64,000 nt of DNA from Phanerochaete sordida (taxonomy: Eukaryota > Basidiomycota > Agaricomycetes > Polyporales > Phanerochaetaceae): assembly GCA_019973155.2 (NCBI GenBank), contig BPQB01000027.1, positions 351,834-415,833 of the forward strand. Direction: 5' to 3'. Positions within the stretch are counted from its first letter, which is position 1; each line of letters begins with the position of its first letter. The position numbers were made by a program, and so were the translations under genes. The notes below the pieces were generated by a model, which did not search any database, had not been told where the DNA came from, and saw only the letters and a list, made by a program, of their open reading frames with translations. Positions 12,337 through 23,209 of the stretch are shown piece after piece.

Positions 12337-12892
12337 TCACGCACCCTGATACTAAAGTGATGTACTCAGACTTTAGCTCGTGTGCTTGTACCAATTTTGT
12401 CAAGAATACGAACCATAGCAGCCAATGCTCCTCCAGCTCCTCGGATAAAAGTAATCGTGAGCTGGTTCCCTTGAGGGGGGCGCGAGTTAGACAGGTTGAG
12501 GGTCATTTGACCGCTGCCTAGCCACTGGTAGAGCCAGCCGTTGCTATTGCCCGTCCACGACGCGACTGCGGTAAATCGCTTTAGCCTGAGTACAATGTCC
12601 GGTGAGCAATAACCCGACAATACCCACCGTTGATCACGCCGTTGAATTTGAGGGCATCGCCCATGACCATGCGGCCCTCGACGTTCCTGTCGTTGACGGT
12701 GACACGGACGAGGTGGGTCTGGCTGAGCGTGGCCAAGGTGATTGCGCCGTCGGACTCGGCGACGACGCGCCGCTTCACAGCAGCCTCGTCGACGCTGGAC
12801 TCGCCGCCATCGCGGCTGAGCTCGGCGGTGATCGCGCAGAGCTTCTTGAGGATCTCCTCGACGTTCTCGGGGCGATCGGTAGACTCGGACAT
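12337..12892 (-). CDS. Small uncharacterised protein, family copy B
   Basis: Same layout as copy A: first exon from ATG 12892, a second exon beginning VASWTGNSNGWLYQWLGSG, and a 15-base last exon (Tyr-Gln-Gly-Ala-stop) ending at 12337. It is closer to copy C in arm 2 than to copy A, with RRVVAESDGAITLATL in both, so A looks like the older tandem duplicate. The frame and splice sites are intact. The TATA box is altered to TTTAAAG (12975-12969), so expression may differ. Function unknown. Confidence 0.75.
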
Positions 12893-14626
12893 GGCTGTGA
12901 GGAGTGTGAGGAGTGCGAGGAGGATAGCGCTGCTGAGATCGCTGCTGGATCCACTGCGCTGCCCCGGCCTTTAAACGTGCGGTCCTCTGCAAAGCGCTGG
13001 GAATTACCATGGAATTCGTACCCTCATAGTGGGCCTCGGACAGCGTTTGAATGGCGCGCGCGGTGCGTTCACTGGATCGTGACCTTGATTTTGCGCCACA
13101 CGGTAGCATGCCAGCGGCAGACGCTAACATTTCAGCCAACTGGGTAGTGACCGAACGAAATCGCGCTGATTCTGCGCTGGCAAATTGAAATTATCGAGAC
13201 ACATGTCCCGTTCATGGCACCTGCCTGACGAGCATGACACGTAAGCTTTCAGAAGCACGAGAGAATGGTATTTTGGGGTGAGGCACTGACATTTAGAATC
13301 TCTTGTAGTCGACATGGCACCCTCTTCCGGGCCTTCATGCGGGTTCTACAATATACGAATAACCCCATACCGAACACCTAGACTTTTTCAATGCAGTGTG
13401 CGCTGCCAAGTGCATCGTGAGGCGGATGAATATCGACGGTCAGTCAGCTTGTACGCCACGTGCGAAAATATTCATCTGGCTTCGTACAGGTCAGCGATGG
13501 TAAGATCCTAGCTTTTTGCGGCACGAAGCCCAGTGCCGTGGCGTGTTGCATATGGTCTGTGGCGGCTCTGGCTCGAAAGTAAGTTATATGATCGGCATCT
13601 GTTAAACGCAGGCGTCGGCCAGCGATGGGAATCCACGGCCAACTTGTGAAATGCGGTGAAGCTCTTGTAAATAACTGGGTCCTGCAAATTGTCAGCCGCA
13701 AAGGCAAACATCGAGCTCTGTGGGCGCAGACCATCGTCCCAACGTACTCCGTGGCAGAATTTCAGCTCGATCCATTATATCGAATAATTAAAGCCTGGCG
13801 TGCAGCAGCTCATCTACACACCAAGGTCATAGAGGCCAGCATCAGCTGTGCGGATTTGGAGGGTCCAGAGAACTGGAGAGCTCAAAACGTCCACGGCGGT
13901 CTGCAGCGAAGCATACGCCACACTCTGCTCAGGTGGCCTGTGTGCGCTGCGACCTGAGTAGTAGATCTGCCTAACTCGGAGAGCACGCGCGCATAAGCAC
14001 GGCGCGGGCTTGCGTCCGGGTCGAGAACGACAGATGCACCGTGATCATGCCAAGGGTCCGGCTGACGTACGCTACGTAGACACGCCACGAAGTGACTGCG
14101 CGCTCCGCGACCGGTGAACGGCGTGCTACTAAAGGCTACACAGGAGCCTGGATGCTCCAGGGGGGCGCAAGCGTCGGGGCTCTTTCACGTGCGCGGAATT
14201 ATCGTACCAGCATAGGACACAGCCGTTTGTGTGCTCAAGCACACGAGCACGTAGAGCCTCTCTGCCCTTTTCAGAGGAGGGTCTGACCGCGGGAGGTGAC
14301 CAGCGAAGACGGCTGTGTCAAATCCGACGATCAGTGCTCGCACTGACAGCACGGGCGGTACAGCCTACGTATTTGCCCAGGTGTTCGTCGACGTGCTCCT
14401 TGAACGGACTCGCTTTCGGCGAGATGGGATACGGGCGCGCCGTTCTGTACCGGGTGCCTGTCAGATGGTGTCGGGGAAGATCTCGATAGCTCGCCTGCAG
14501 CATCGGCCAGCAGAGTCGGCGACAGGCCCGAGTCCTCGTGGTCGGGCAGCAGCTTGCTGTCGCGCAAGCATCGCTGCGCAGTCTGGATGTTTAATCGCAG
14601 AGCAAAGGGCGAGGACATTTCAGAGA
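12893..14626. repeat. Degenerate unit upstream of small-gene copy B
   Basis: Repeats the 10.7-11.9 kb unit and mirrors 45.2-47.0 kb. On the minus strand at about 13711-13600 it holds a protein-like stretch, DNLQDPVIYKSFTAFHKLAV, which in arm 2 is interrupted by a TAG. A further block at 13.95-14.1 kb reads SRTLGMITVHLSFSTRTQ. No full gene can be built. From about 14.1 to 14.6 kb it matches 45.24-45.7 kb only loosely. Confidence 0.5.
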
Positions 14627-14978
14627 CGGCGTCTACAGCATCCCTGCATAAGACTCAGACGCGGTGGCCGCGTGTGTGCGCGCCCCTTCGATGGCTCGCT
14701 CTAGTTACGAATCTATGGGCTGAGCGAATGTCAGCGTTCGGCGAAAGCACCAGGCACGAGCACTCACGCGTGGAGCTCGATGTACGTCATGAGCGCGTGC
14801 GCACCGCCGCCAGACCTATGCGTGTTGGCCGGCCCAACGAACGTCAGGCGCGAGGCGAGACTGGGCGCGGCGTCAGTGTTGTGGACGACAGCGGACCTGG
14901 GACATGGTCGCACCTGGGCTCGCAAATTCCGACTGGAGACGTGATGCAGGCGGACTCGGAGGACGTGATGACACTGGC
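14627..14978 (-). pseudogene. 3' fragment of a 7TM gene
   Basis: Matches the last three exons of the 7TM genes (compare 7351-7700, 21280-21640 and 28796-29110), including the terminal exon, the TTHIELYA-like block and the VITSSAFVTS-like exon, but with changes that disturb frames. Upstream 7TM exons are absent. The fragment abuts a short CaaX-ending remnant on the opposite strand and sits only in arm 1, so it arrived after the arms separated or was deleted from arm 2. Confidence 0.7.
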
Positions 14979-14979
14979 T

Positions 14980-15012
14980 CATACAGGTGGTAGATGCTGC
15001 ACGATCATGTAG
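14980..15012 (+). pseudogene. Remnant of a CaaX gene (GGRCCTIM-stop)
   Basis: The plus strand reads Gly-Gly-Arg-Cys-Cys-Thr-Ile-Met-TAG, ending at 15012, after a cag that could be a splice acceptor. The same ending is found in the genes at 3500 and 52478. Everything before it is 7TM-derived sequence, so the 5' exons seem to have been replaced. It converges on the GTPase at 15072. An open frame does run through it from 14554, so a chimeric product is possible but unlikely. Confidence 0.45.
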
Positions 15013-15071
15013 AGGGCCTATACCGCGAATATCGCTGTACAGAGACAATCATGTATAGCAGAAATGACAGG

Positions 15072-17007
15072 TTATTGTACAAGGTAGTTCACAAGCTTGT
15101 TCAGTACCCCGTTCGTGACGCGCTGCTTACGCTCGTCCGCGCGCGCCTTCTTCAGCAAGTCCAGCTTCGCCTGCATGCTGTTGCGACAGCTCTGCACCTG
15201 CGCGATCGTCTCCGACGGCGTGCCATTGCTCTTCATCTTCTCGAGGTTGTAGTCGAGGAGCTGGACGGACTTCTCGACCTGGCCCGCGAAGCTGCCCGAC
15301 AGCGCGAGCTTGCTGTACTCCTCCGCGAGGCGCGCGATCTCGTCCGTGTACGTCTCGATGTCGCGCGCGTACTCGTCGATGAAGCCCTGCGCGATCTCGC
15401 GCGCCTGCTGCTGCGCGTCCTTCGCCGTGCGCGCGTCCTTCAGGCGCTGTACCGCCTCCGGGTTCGGCTGCTTCTGCTTCTGCGTCTCCGTGTCCCACTT
15501 CACGTTGAAGTGCTTGTGGTTCTGGCGCGGGTGGTGGCACACGTTGCACACGGTGCCCGTCGGCTGCATCGATGAGCAGTCCGCGAGCTCCGAGTCCTTG
15601 AGCGCAAAGTCGAGACCGCAGCCCTCGTGGCAGTTCGAGCGGCAGTCGGCGATGCCCGTGCAGAGCGTGTTGTGCCTCTCGGTCTTGACCTGAACGAGAA
15701 CTTCGACGTCCGTCTCGACCACGGTCCTGTCTTTATAGTAGTCGATATCCTGGCGCGACGCGATGAGTCAGATACCTGACGAGTGGCGGCGAAGTCCGGC
15801 GTACCTGTTCTGCCTTCCCCAGATCGTCGATGATCTTCTGCAGCTTGATCTGCTGCTTCGCAGACGCGTCCATGCGCGAAAGGGCGTTCGCGATGTTCTG
15901 GTCGATGGACTGAGTCTGGGTGTAGAGCGAGACGATGTCCTTCGTCGGCTGGGGCGTGCGCATGTCGACCCAGTCGAAGAGCTCGACGAGCATCTCCAGC
16001 GCGTTCTGCTCGCTGTCCTTCACAATGTTGCGCAACTTCTCGACCTTGGCCGGCGTGATGCCCTTCTGCTTGCTCAGCTCGAGGAACTTCTTCTGCACGG
16101 CGACAGGGTTGTCGAGCGGGAACTGGATGGCATCGGCAAGGGAGGCGTCGACCTTCGACTTGTCGAAGTTCCAGGACATGGGGTTGGCGACGTTCGTGAA
16201 CATCAGGCCGATGTTGTCGGCGAGAGTGCGAGGGAAGATGGACGTGAGGGTGGTGAGCGCGTACTGCGTGGCGATGCCGAGACGGGGGTTGGTACCGTTG
16301 GCGAGGACAAGGACGGCGGTGATGGTGACGATGTGACTTTGGATAGCCCGGGCAATGCTCTCCTTGTGAATCTCGTCCTGAGCGAGGCAGCGAGTGTCGG
16401 CGAGACCTGGAGTGTCGAGGATCCGAAGAGTGACGCCGTTCTGGCTCGTAAACTCGTAGAGCTTCGCCGCGTTCGTCTGGCTCTGACTCTGCGAGCCGCC
16501 CTGTTCGTTGCCCTTGTCCTCCACGTCGGTGTACTGATCTGGCGAATGACCGGCAAGGACGTTGGCGAAGAGAGACAGGACGGACGTCTTGCCCACGCCA
16601 GTCTCCCCGACGAGGAGAAGGGTGATCTCCTTCCTGTGCTTTGTCGTCTTAATGATTCCCTTGCGCAGAGAATCCACGTAACTACATTCCATGAAGGTTA
16701 ACGGGATACTGATACAAGGAATGGCAAAGAAAGCTTACTTCGCGGCGAGCTCCGGCCCTGCGGGGGCGCCAGGTACAGCGGGAGTGGTGGATGGAGTGGT
16801 TGTGGACGCACTTCCACTACAACATCGGGCCTCAGATTTTGCAAGCTCGATGTGAAAGTGCAGCGAGTTACGGAGTAGGTTGAGAAGAGCCCGCCGCAGG
16901 ATTCGCGGGGGTCACGATGGCCGAGCCAGCCGAAGAAACATTGAAAGGACGGTCAGCCTTACAGAGTTGGTCAATCTGGTACGCGAGTCAACTCACGTGG
17001 TAGACAT
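15072..17007 (-). CDS. P-loop GTPase with Cys/His-rich module, arm 1 copy
   Basis: Almost the same protein as the arm 2 copy. The G domain has GETGVGKT (P-loop), DTPGLADT (G3) and a MFTNVANP stretch in the G4 region. Then follow a helical linker, a Cys/His module (CTGIADCRSNCHEGCG, then CNVCHHPRQNH) and a C-terminal coiled-coil-like tail ending LVNYLVQ. It resembles AIG1/MMR_HSR1-class GTPases. The G-domain exon (to 15831) and last exon (from 15725) are intact. The 5' end is damaged: the acceptor of intron 1 is tttcaa where arm 2 has ttccag (16936-16941), and the next donor is gtaact instead of gtaagt. Translation could still begin at an in-frame Met at 16692 just before the G domain. Confidence 0.75.
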
Positions 17008-17446
17008 AGTGAAGGAGTGGGTAGGGGTGGTGAACGGCAGAGGGACGCGACTTGTCGAATGCCGCGAGTCGAGGTCATCTAAATACGAGCAGCAGGCCGC
17101 GACGAACGACCTCCACAGCCTTCACGACGGCCAGTACCTTTCTCCGTGCTTCAGTAGTGTGCCTGTCAGAGCATTCAGCACAATCCATTTCGACGACGAG
17201 CCGCAGTGCGTGCTCATGGGAACATACCCGTCTGCCACGCCGCGGCGGCGTCTGGGCGGTGCCGACGCGTGCCTGGCCGATTCTAAACTTGTGTCTGCAT
17301 TTCTGTGCCTTTGCACGACGGCCGGGTGTTTTTTGTTTACGCTTTTGCCTGCGAGGCCGAGGCGTGCGAAGATAGTACGAAGATGGTGGTCGCGGTCGAA
17401 GAGCAGAGCCGGCACAGAGCCCGGCTCGGGTACCTGCCAAACTTGA
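16992..17446 (+). CDS. Conserved ORF divergent from the GTPase, arm 1
   Basis: An open frame containing FSTIHFDDEPQCVLMGTYPS and RRRLGGADACLADS. The reverse-oriented arm 2 copy (42789-43253, minus) keeps the same frame, and many differences between the arms fall on third codon positions (aac/aat, aga/agg, gca/gcg, agc/agt, tac/tat, cgt/cgc). This hints at selection on a protein. No start, intron or family could be fixed. The opposite strand is also open, so chance in GC-rich DNA is a real alternative. The coordinates are those of the open part. Confidence 0.3.
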
Positions 17447-17580
17447 AGATACCGAGGGCGCCCTGGAGCAAATATGCGCAAACAAATACCGCTGGCGGGC
17501 TCGGCACCGAAGACGAGATGGCACAGGCTCGAGGACGTCCGTAGTTGGCCAACAACACACACGAAATAATAAATCATACA

Positions 17581-18157
17581 AACCAAACTAGGCGCAGATT
17601 ATTTCTGGATTTGTTCTGCGTGGACTAAGACGTCCAGCTGTGCTCTCAGTCGATCGACGGCGCTCGGCCTGGGAGGCAGTGAGTGTCTTCGGAGGAGCTC
17701 CGTTCCCCGGCCTCACGCGATGTCGTACCCATAAAGGCTCACTGATTTTAAGAGTTATTGGGTACTAGATGTGCTTGGAGGGTCGCTGTCATCAAGCCAA
17801 ATAACGTTACGGAAAACATCGCGATGTCTCAGCAGCGCCGTCAGGATACCTTACAAGCAGACTTCGCTCAACGGTTTAACGTGACTCATTCATACAAACT
17901 CTGAGGCCAAGTGTATCTAGTATAATAGCAACTTCAAAGCCGTACCCATTGAATCCTCTGTTTTGAGGCTGGCATACTGTACAAGAGACTACAAGCTCTG
18001 ATATCCCGCCTAATCGCTCCCCTCTTGGCTCCTTGATCTCAGAAGAGCTGACCGCTTCCCGTGCCGGTGGTGTGAGCGCTGCCGCTGACGTCATGGACCT
18101 TGGTCCCTTTGGAGTAAGTTAGCTTGGAATAGAACCATGTTGATACAAAGCCTTCGA
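17581..18157. other. Intergenic stretch
   Basis: No supported gene between the end of arm 1 and the small gene at 18158. Confidence 0.45.
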
Positions 18158-18678
18158 TTACACACCGTAGTACTAAAACGATATCATTAGATCGAAGCAT
18201 ATCCCTTTCAAGGATATTACATACCTCAGCAACCCTCTTCGCGCCTTTGGAGAAGGTGATCTGGAGGTGGTCTATCTCTGGATCGGTGTAGTTGACGGCG
18301 TTGACGATCACTTGACCAGTCTCCAATTTGAATATCCAGCCGAGACTGGAGCCGCACCACTCGCCACCTGCAATTGGTATGGACGGCGTCCCATGTGAAG
18401 CGTTCCGAGTGTAACGCACGATTGATTTGGCCCCTGAACACAATAGCATCTCCAACAATCTTGACGATAGTAAGGTCACCTTCGTCGAACTTTGCCTTGA
18501 CCAGATGGAATTGCACAAGCATCGGGAGCGTGATGTCTCCCCCTGAGTCTTCGCAGAGCCTTCGCTTCAGCGCGTCCTCATCGAGGGCTGAGTCGGGCGT
18601 ATCAGGAGGGAGCTTGGCGGTAAGCGTGTGCAGTTTCTTCAGAATCTCGGGGGCGTTGTCGGGAGTGTCGGAGGACAT
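18158..18678 (-). CDS. Small uncharacterised protein, diverged family member
   Basis: Same three-exon plan as copies A-C: helix-forming N-terminus (NAPEILKKLHTLTAKL), LVKAKFDEGDLT, IVFRGQIN at the exon 1 end, a second exon with GEWCGSSLGWIFKLETGQV and LQITFSKGAKRVAE, and a 15-base last exon (Tyr-Tyr-Gly-Val-TAA) ending at 18158. Overall similarity to A-C is modest but the intron positions and the microexon agree, so they share ancestry. It lies just outside arm 1. A TATAAAAA is at 18761-18754, about 80 bases before ATG 18678. Function unknown. Confidence 0.75.
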
Positions 18679-18802
18679 GATTTTGGTGTGCTGAGTAGGG
18701 ATAATTATGCTGCTGGAATTGCTGACGTCCGACAAACTGTACTGGGGGCTCAGTTTTTATACGCGCGGGGTTCTCAGCCTATTGGTTTATTTTGCGGATA
18801 TA

Positions 18803-19003
18803 CAGTAGTTAAGCTAATAATGCATAAAAAGTAAAATTCGATACGATATTCATGTCCCAACCAAACCCCCCAAGATTTTTGTGTCATGAGCGCATTCATG
18901 CCGTGATACCTCGTCTAAGATACCGAATGAGTCCGCACAAGACATCAGAGGGAGGAGGGATCCCGGACGCTAAGCGCCTTATGCATTATTAGCTTAACTA
19001 CTG
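18803..19003. mobile_element. Mariner-like MITE
   Basis: A 201-base element with perfect 25-base terminal inverted repeats, CAGTAGTTAAGCTAATAATG plus five bases at 18803-18827, and the reverse complement at 18979-19003. It is flanked on both sides by TA (18801-18802 and 19004-19005), so the palindrome counted with flanks is 27 bases. TA target duplication and a CAGT start are the marks of Tc1/mariner elements. There is no coding capacity, so it is a non-autonomous derivative. Confidence 0.85.
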
Positions 19004-19005
19004 TA

Positions 19006-21286
19006 CAATGATTTTGAATGTCATTACGCCGCGTTTCATGTTACGTGGGCAAAGAATCAAGGACTCGTGTCCAGCTCCGACACGTTTTGGGGAACTGTAG
19101 CCTAGATAGATGAAAAGCGGACAGTTCCGTGAGTGCCTGTGTGAAATAGTTTTTCGAACGAGCCATTCAAATGGCAGCATCATGAGTAAGTGCTAAGTAT
19201 GGTAGAGCATTTGACTATTTCGCAGATGGATATATCGCAACTGCGATAGAACTCGGAGCTGGGGCACCAACCTTCAGGTCACCTGCAGGCAGCGCACTGG
19301 CTCACGAGCGCCCTCTTAAGGTCCCGTCGAGACAGCGCTGGCTGTATTTCGTATATACGATAACCGCCGACTGCCACGGCTTTTCCAGACCCTTGGATCA
19401 CGGAAACCCGCAATCGTGCAATCTCTGCGAGATGATAATCACCAAGGAGTCTCGTCGCCAGACTGAGAGTGTAGTGGACTGCTTGACGATTTCCGCAGCT
19501 GCCGCACGCCATAGTTGCGGCTGAATGCACACATTTTTCTACTTGAGGCTATTCGGGATAGCTTGCCACGAAGCGCATGGTTTCAAAGATAATTCCGTCT
19601 AACTCGCTCCACATTTATGCGGTAGAACTGAACAGAAAGGCTCTCTGCATCGTATAAGTGAAATCACAAAGCCTTGACATAGGGTTGAAGATGCTGATAA
19701 CTAGTTTTCCAATACTTACGAGACTAGTCACAGAATTTCGACTCCCAGTTATGTATCCTGCTTATAAGGGCGTGAATGAGGCTGCGATTTCATACGACAT
19801 ATTCATGACCACCCATGACGTGTGCAATCATTCATGAGCCTCGTGTAGCCATTCGATGTACCCATGCATGTCTGAGTATGGGTGCCGCTCACTGACTCGT
19901 GCCCTTATACCGAGCGCGCAATAAAGTCGTCCATCTGAAACGTCTCGGCGCAATACTTTGCGTGCCCTACAGCTGCAATGTGGCACCCTCGGAATCACTC
20001 AGGCGTCGCAAAACATCGGAAGGAGTCCAAACTCTGTAAATTCCGGGGCATCCTTCTGAGACGTTACGTACCTCTAGAGAAAGCTAGGATACGTAGTCGA
20101 TGTGGGCGTGCAATTCGACGCTCAAAACATTTATGCTCGCTCTTCGATTCTTGTCTGTGACAGCGTGTACGCGGCCGCAGTGCGATGCGCGTCCAAATTA
20201 CAGCAGCGATGAGCGCCCTCATCCGAAGCTCCACACGCACTGGCATCATGCTTTGTCTGGGTTGTTATGCCCGGCCATAATTACACTGCGGGCTAGACTA
20301 GTGTACATTTTGCGTGGATGTGTAATAACCCGTGCTGCCAGTGCAGTGCGGCCAGTGCAGTGCGGCCAGTGCAGTGCGAAGTACACGCAGCACCGTCCAA
20401 TTGGCGCATTCTTCACAGTGGAAGCGAATCAAGATGGCCTATAGATGCTGGCCTTGGCTGACCCCGGCCTAAAGATCAGTTCTAGGGAATGTATTGCGAA
20501 CCTCCCTCTCGATTCCACCATTCGCGAGCGTCCCGTGAGTGGCCGGAGATCCGCTGTGCGGGACGCTCTCATTGAAGGAAGTTGGGCATCATTGTACCGG
20601 CAGATGCACGCCAGTGCATTGCACACTCTCAGCCCTACCCGAGACGCTGTGGTATTCAATGGAGCGTACATAACCCTTTCTTAGGCCGCGAAGGACCCTT
20701 GCATCGCGGGAAAGCATCATACAATGAATGCCTGCGTATGTTCGTTCTGCAGAGAAGCTGTTAGATAACTATAAGCGGAATCTGGCAAGGCACTGGAACT
20801 ACATGAATAGCAAACCCGGATGCTCGGCATACATAGTTTGGTATCAACAGTATATGACAGCACACGACAGCTGTGTGAACATCGAAGGCAAATACGATAC
20901 GCTGTGGCGTAAGAGCTATGGTGTACGGCAAACCCGTGAGCATCCCATTTAGCCCCTGAGAAGATTATGTGAGGAGTTAGTGAGGGTCTCCATCTGTGAC
21001 AGAAGATAAGCGCAGTCAAGCCCTCGTGCGCATTGTGATATTGCAAAGGAAGCACACACAGATCCACCGATAGAGACTCTATAGCCATAACACGCTCGCC
21101 AAGCATATGCATGTGGTCAGCGTGAACGAAACTCTTGGAGTATCTCATGAAGGTCCTGCTTGCCCCGAAGTATAGAAATCCCACAGAAGCCCAGCAGTTC
21201 AGATGCGTGTAGAACTCGCGCTCATATGCGAACGGTGCCGCGCGTTTAAGGGAACGAGGACCGTCCGCTCAACGTCCGCTGGTCGG
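19006..21286. other. Gene-poor stretch
   Basis: No supported gene on either strand over 2.3 kb. Open frames such as the minus-strand one at 20717-21184 have no splice or family support. The only structured feature seen is a short tandem repeat at 20337-20378. Confidence 0.5.
20337..20378. repeat. Three tandem copies of a 14-base unit
   Basis: The unit gccagtgcagtgcg is repeated three times without change. Confidence 0.9.
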
Positions 21287-22958
21287 CTATGGCATCTCTG
21301 TGTAAAACTCGGGAGCAACTTCCTTGCGCGTGCGCGGTTCCTCGATGAGCTCGCTCGAGTTGCGGGTCTGCGAGCTGCCCGTGGGTCAGGGGTGCACCAG
21401 CACGGAGGAGACGCGATACGGGGACTCACGCGTAGAGTTCGATGTGCGTCGTGAGCGCATGCGAGCCGCCGACGGACCTACGCGGGTCGCTCGGCCGCGT
21501 GGACTTCGGGCGGGAGGCCAGACTGTGCAAGTCGTGAGTGCTGTGGCGGAGGGCAGACGCACGGCGCAGGCGTACCTGGATGATGCGTCGGGCTCGCACA
21601 TCCCGAGCAGAGACGTGACGAAGGCGGAGGACGTAATGACGCTGTGGGCCATGAGATCGCGCACCTGCTGTGGATGTCGGTCTGCTCACCAAATCGTCCC
21701 GCTAGGGAGTGCGAGAATAACGTTCATGGTATCTGTAGGCGTGTTCAGGGACCTATCTGCGCGTGAGCTCCCGACGACGTACTGTTCAGGTCGAGCCAGA
21801 GCATGATCTGCCACCAAGCTCGATTATCAGGCACTTGCCGCGCACAGGACAGCACACTCACGATTGCTGGTATACACGCCGAGCAAGATATCAGTGCGTA
21901 GCCCAAACCTTGTGTGACTACGGTCGTCCACAGCGGTGAGCGCGAGTGCAGGCCCTGGCGCTGCATGCCCGCAAGCGTGAACGCAAGGATGACAATGTCC
22001 CAGATCAGTGCTGCATTCGCGTGAGGGTTTCCGTCAAGAAAGAGGTCTGGGCGGCACGCACTGAACGTATAGAAGCCGAGCAGCTGTGATCGCCCCTTTG
22101 AGGTTACGACCATGCAGACATGTTGTAGCGGGTCCCACCTGGCTTGCACAGACTCGAATCCGGCTGTGCGGGTGGTCAGCACGGCTCGCGAAAGGTAGGC
22201 GGACGTGTGGACGCACTGATAAATGCGACGATACCGTGCGCCGCGCAGACGATGGCGAGCCCGGCTTTCATGAAGCGGACTTCCTTCCACATCACGACTC
22301 TGCAGCAGGATTAGCCAGGGCAGAGCACACGAGAGGGTGCACGCACGCGCGAAGGCCGAGGTTTGTGCTTGACGCCGCGACGGCCATGTTTCCGAACGTC
22401 TTCAAGAGCTCAGTTCATCTGCGAAGCTTCATCCACCACGCGGGTACTCACCGCGGTGACTTTCAACCCGACTACGTCCACAGGAATCAACGCCAGCCAA
22501 TGTCGCAGCTCGAGAGCTCTCACCTGCACTGTCACAGTTGAGCAACATCTTCTGCACGTTTGTGGTGATTATGCTGGGCGCCACTCGCCGGGTGAGCACA
22601 CCTAGTCCCAAGATCGAACACATGGCGGGTGCTCACAATGCGAGAACGGTGGCGAGCTCGAAATATCGCGCTGCGAGGTACGACACCTACGGTTCGCGCG
22701 GCTTCAACAAGTCTGATCCCGCCATCGAGAGACGTAGGAACATACATGGGCCCAGGTGGGGCGCATCGCACGCGTAACGAGCTCCCACTCGACCTTGTGC
22801 AGCGAGAGGAGCCAGTACCAGCTGGTATCATCAGTACCCCTCTTCCACTCAGCGGACCGGTGTACGCACACATAAAACCCGGTGGTGAACACGCCGACGA
22901 GCCGGAAGACGAACCCGCAGAGTGCCTGCACTGCCGCGTCCTCCCACTGAACGGCCAT
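21287..22958 (-). CDS. 7TM membrane protein, copy 2
   Basis: Close paralogue of copy 1 with the same exon plan. It reads VQWEDAAVQALCGFVFRLVG, WYWLLSLHKVEWELVTR, YLAARYFELATVLAF, LWTTVVTQGLGYALISC, NTMNVILALPSG and ends EFYTEMP-stop at 21287. All splice sites from the second exon on are intact. The first exon of copy 1 has a homologous stretch here (FRDLITTESRPYRNG, about 23150-23206), but its ATG is ACA (23206-23204) and the upstream frame has no other ATG. The start is therefore put at Met 22958, which would cost the first 20 residues. The copy may be reduced or non-functional. Confidence 0.75.
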
Positions 22959-23209
22959 GACGGCGGCGTGCGCGACCTGGGAGTACTACCACGGAGTACT
23001 AGCAAGGAGCCAGCGCGGACGCAGAGGAGGCGGGGTGGTCGTGAAGGTGCGGAAGCAAGCCAAGGCGCACTTGTTTGCAGCCGCGCTATGCGGAGATGCG
23101 GGTTGATTGTAGGTTGATCGGGGCGAAGGGAAAACGGAACATCCGCACACCCGTTGCGGTAAGGCCGGGATTCGGTCGTGATGAGGTCCCTGAACGCGAG
23201 CGATGTACC

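Larger units (their letters stand above)
9447..17580. repeat. Arm 1 of a large imperfect inverted repeat
   Basis: This segment reads in reverse complement like 42.75-48.74 kb. In order from high to low coordinate it holds the conserved GTPase upstream ORF, the GTPase gene, a short relic block, the small unknown gene, and the sequence just before the TRK start (about 9447-9590 matches 48582-48735). It differs from arm 2 by a tandem second copy of the small-gene unit and by an inserted 7TM gene fragment near 14.6-15.0 kb. Identity is high in the GTPase exons and lower elsewhere. Ends are judged by eye to within about 30 bases. Confidence 0.85.

Noticed and set aside
15763..16701. Long plus-strand frame over the GTPase
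   Set aside because: It is the antisense shadow of the G-domain exon, and the same shadow appears opposite the arm 2 copy.
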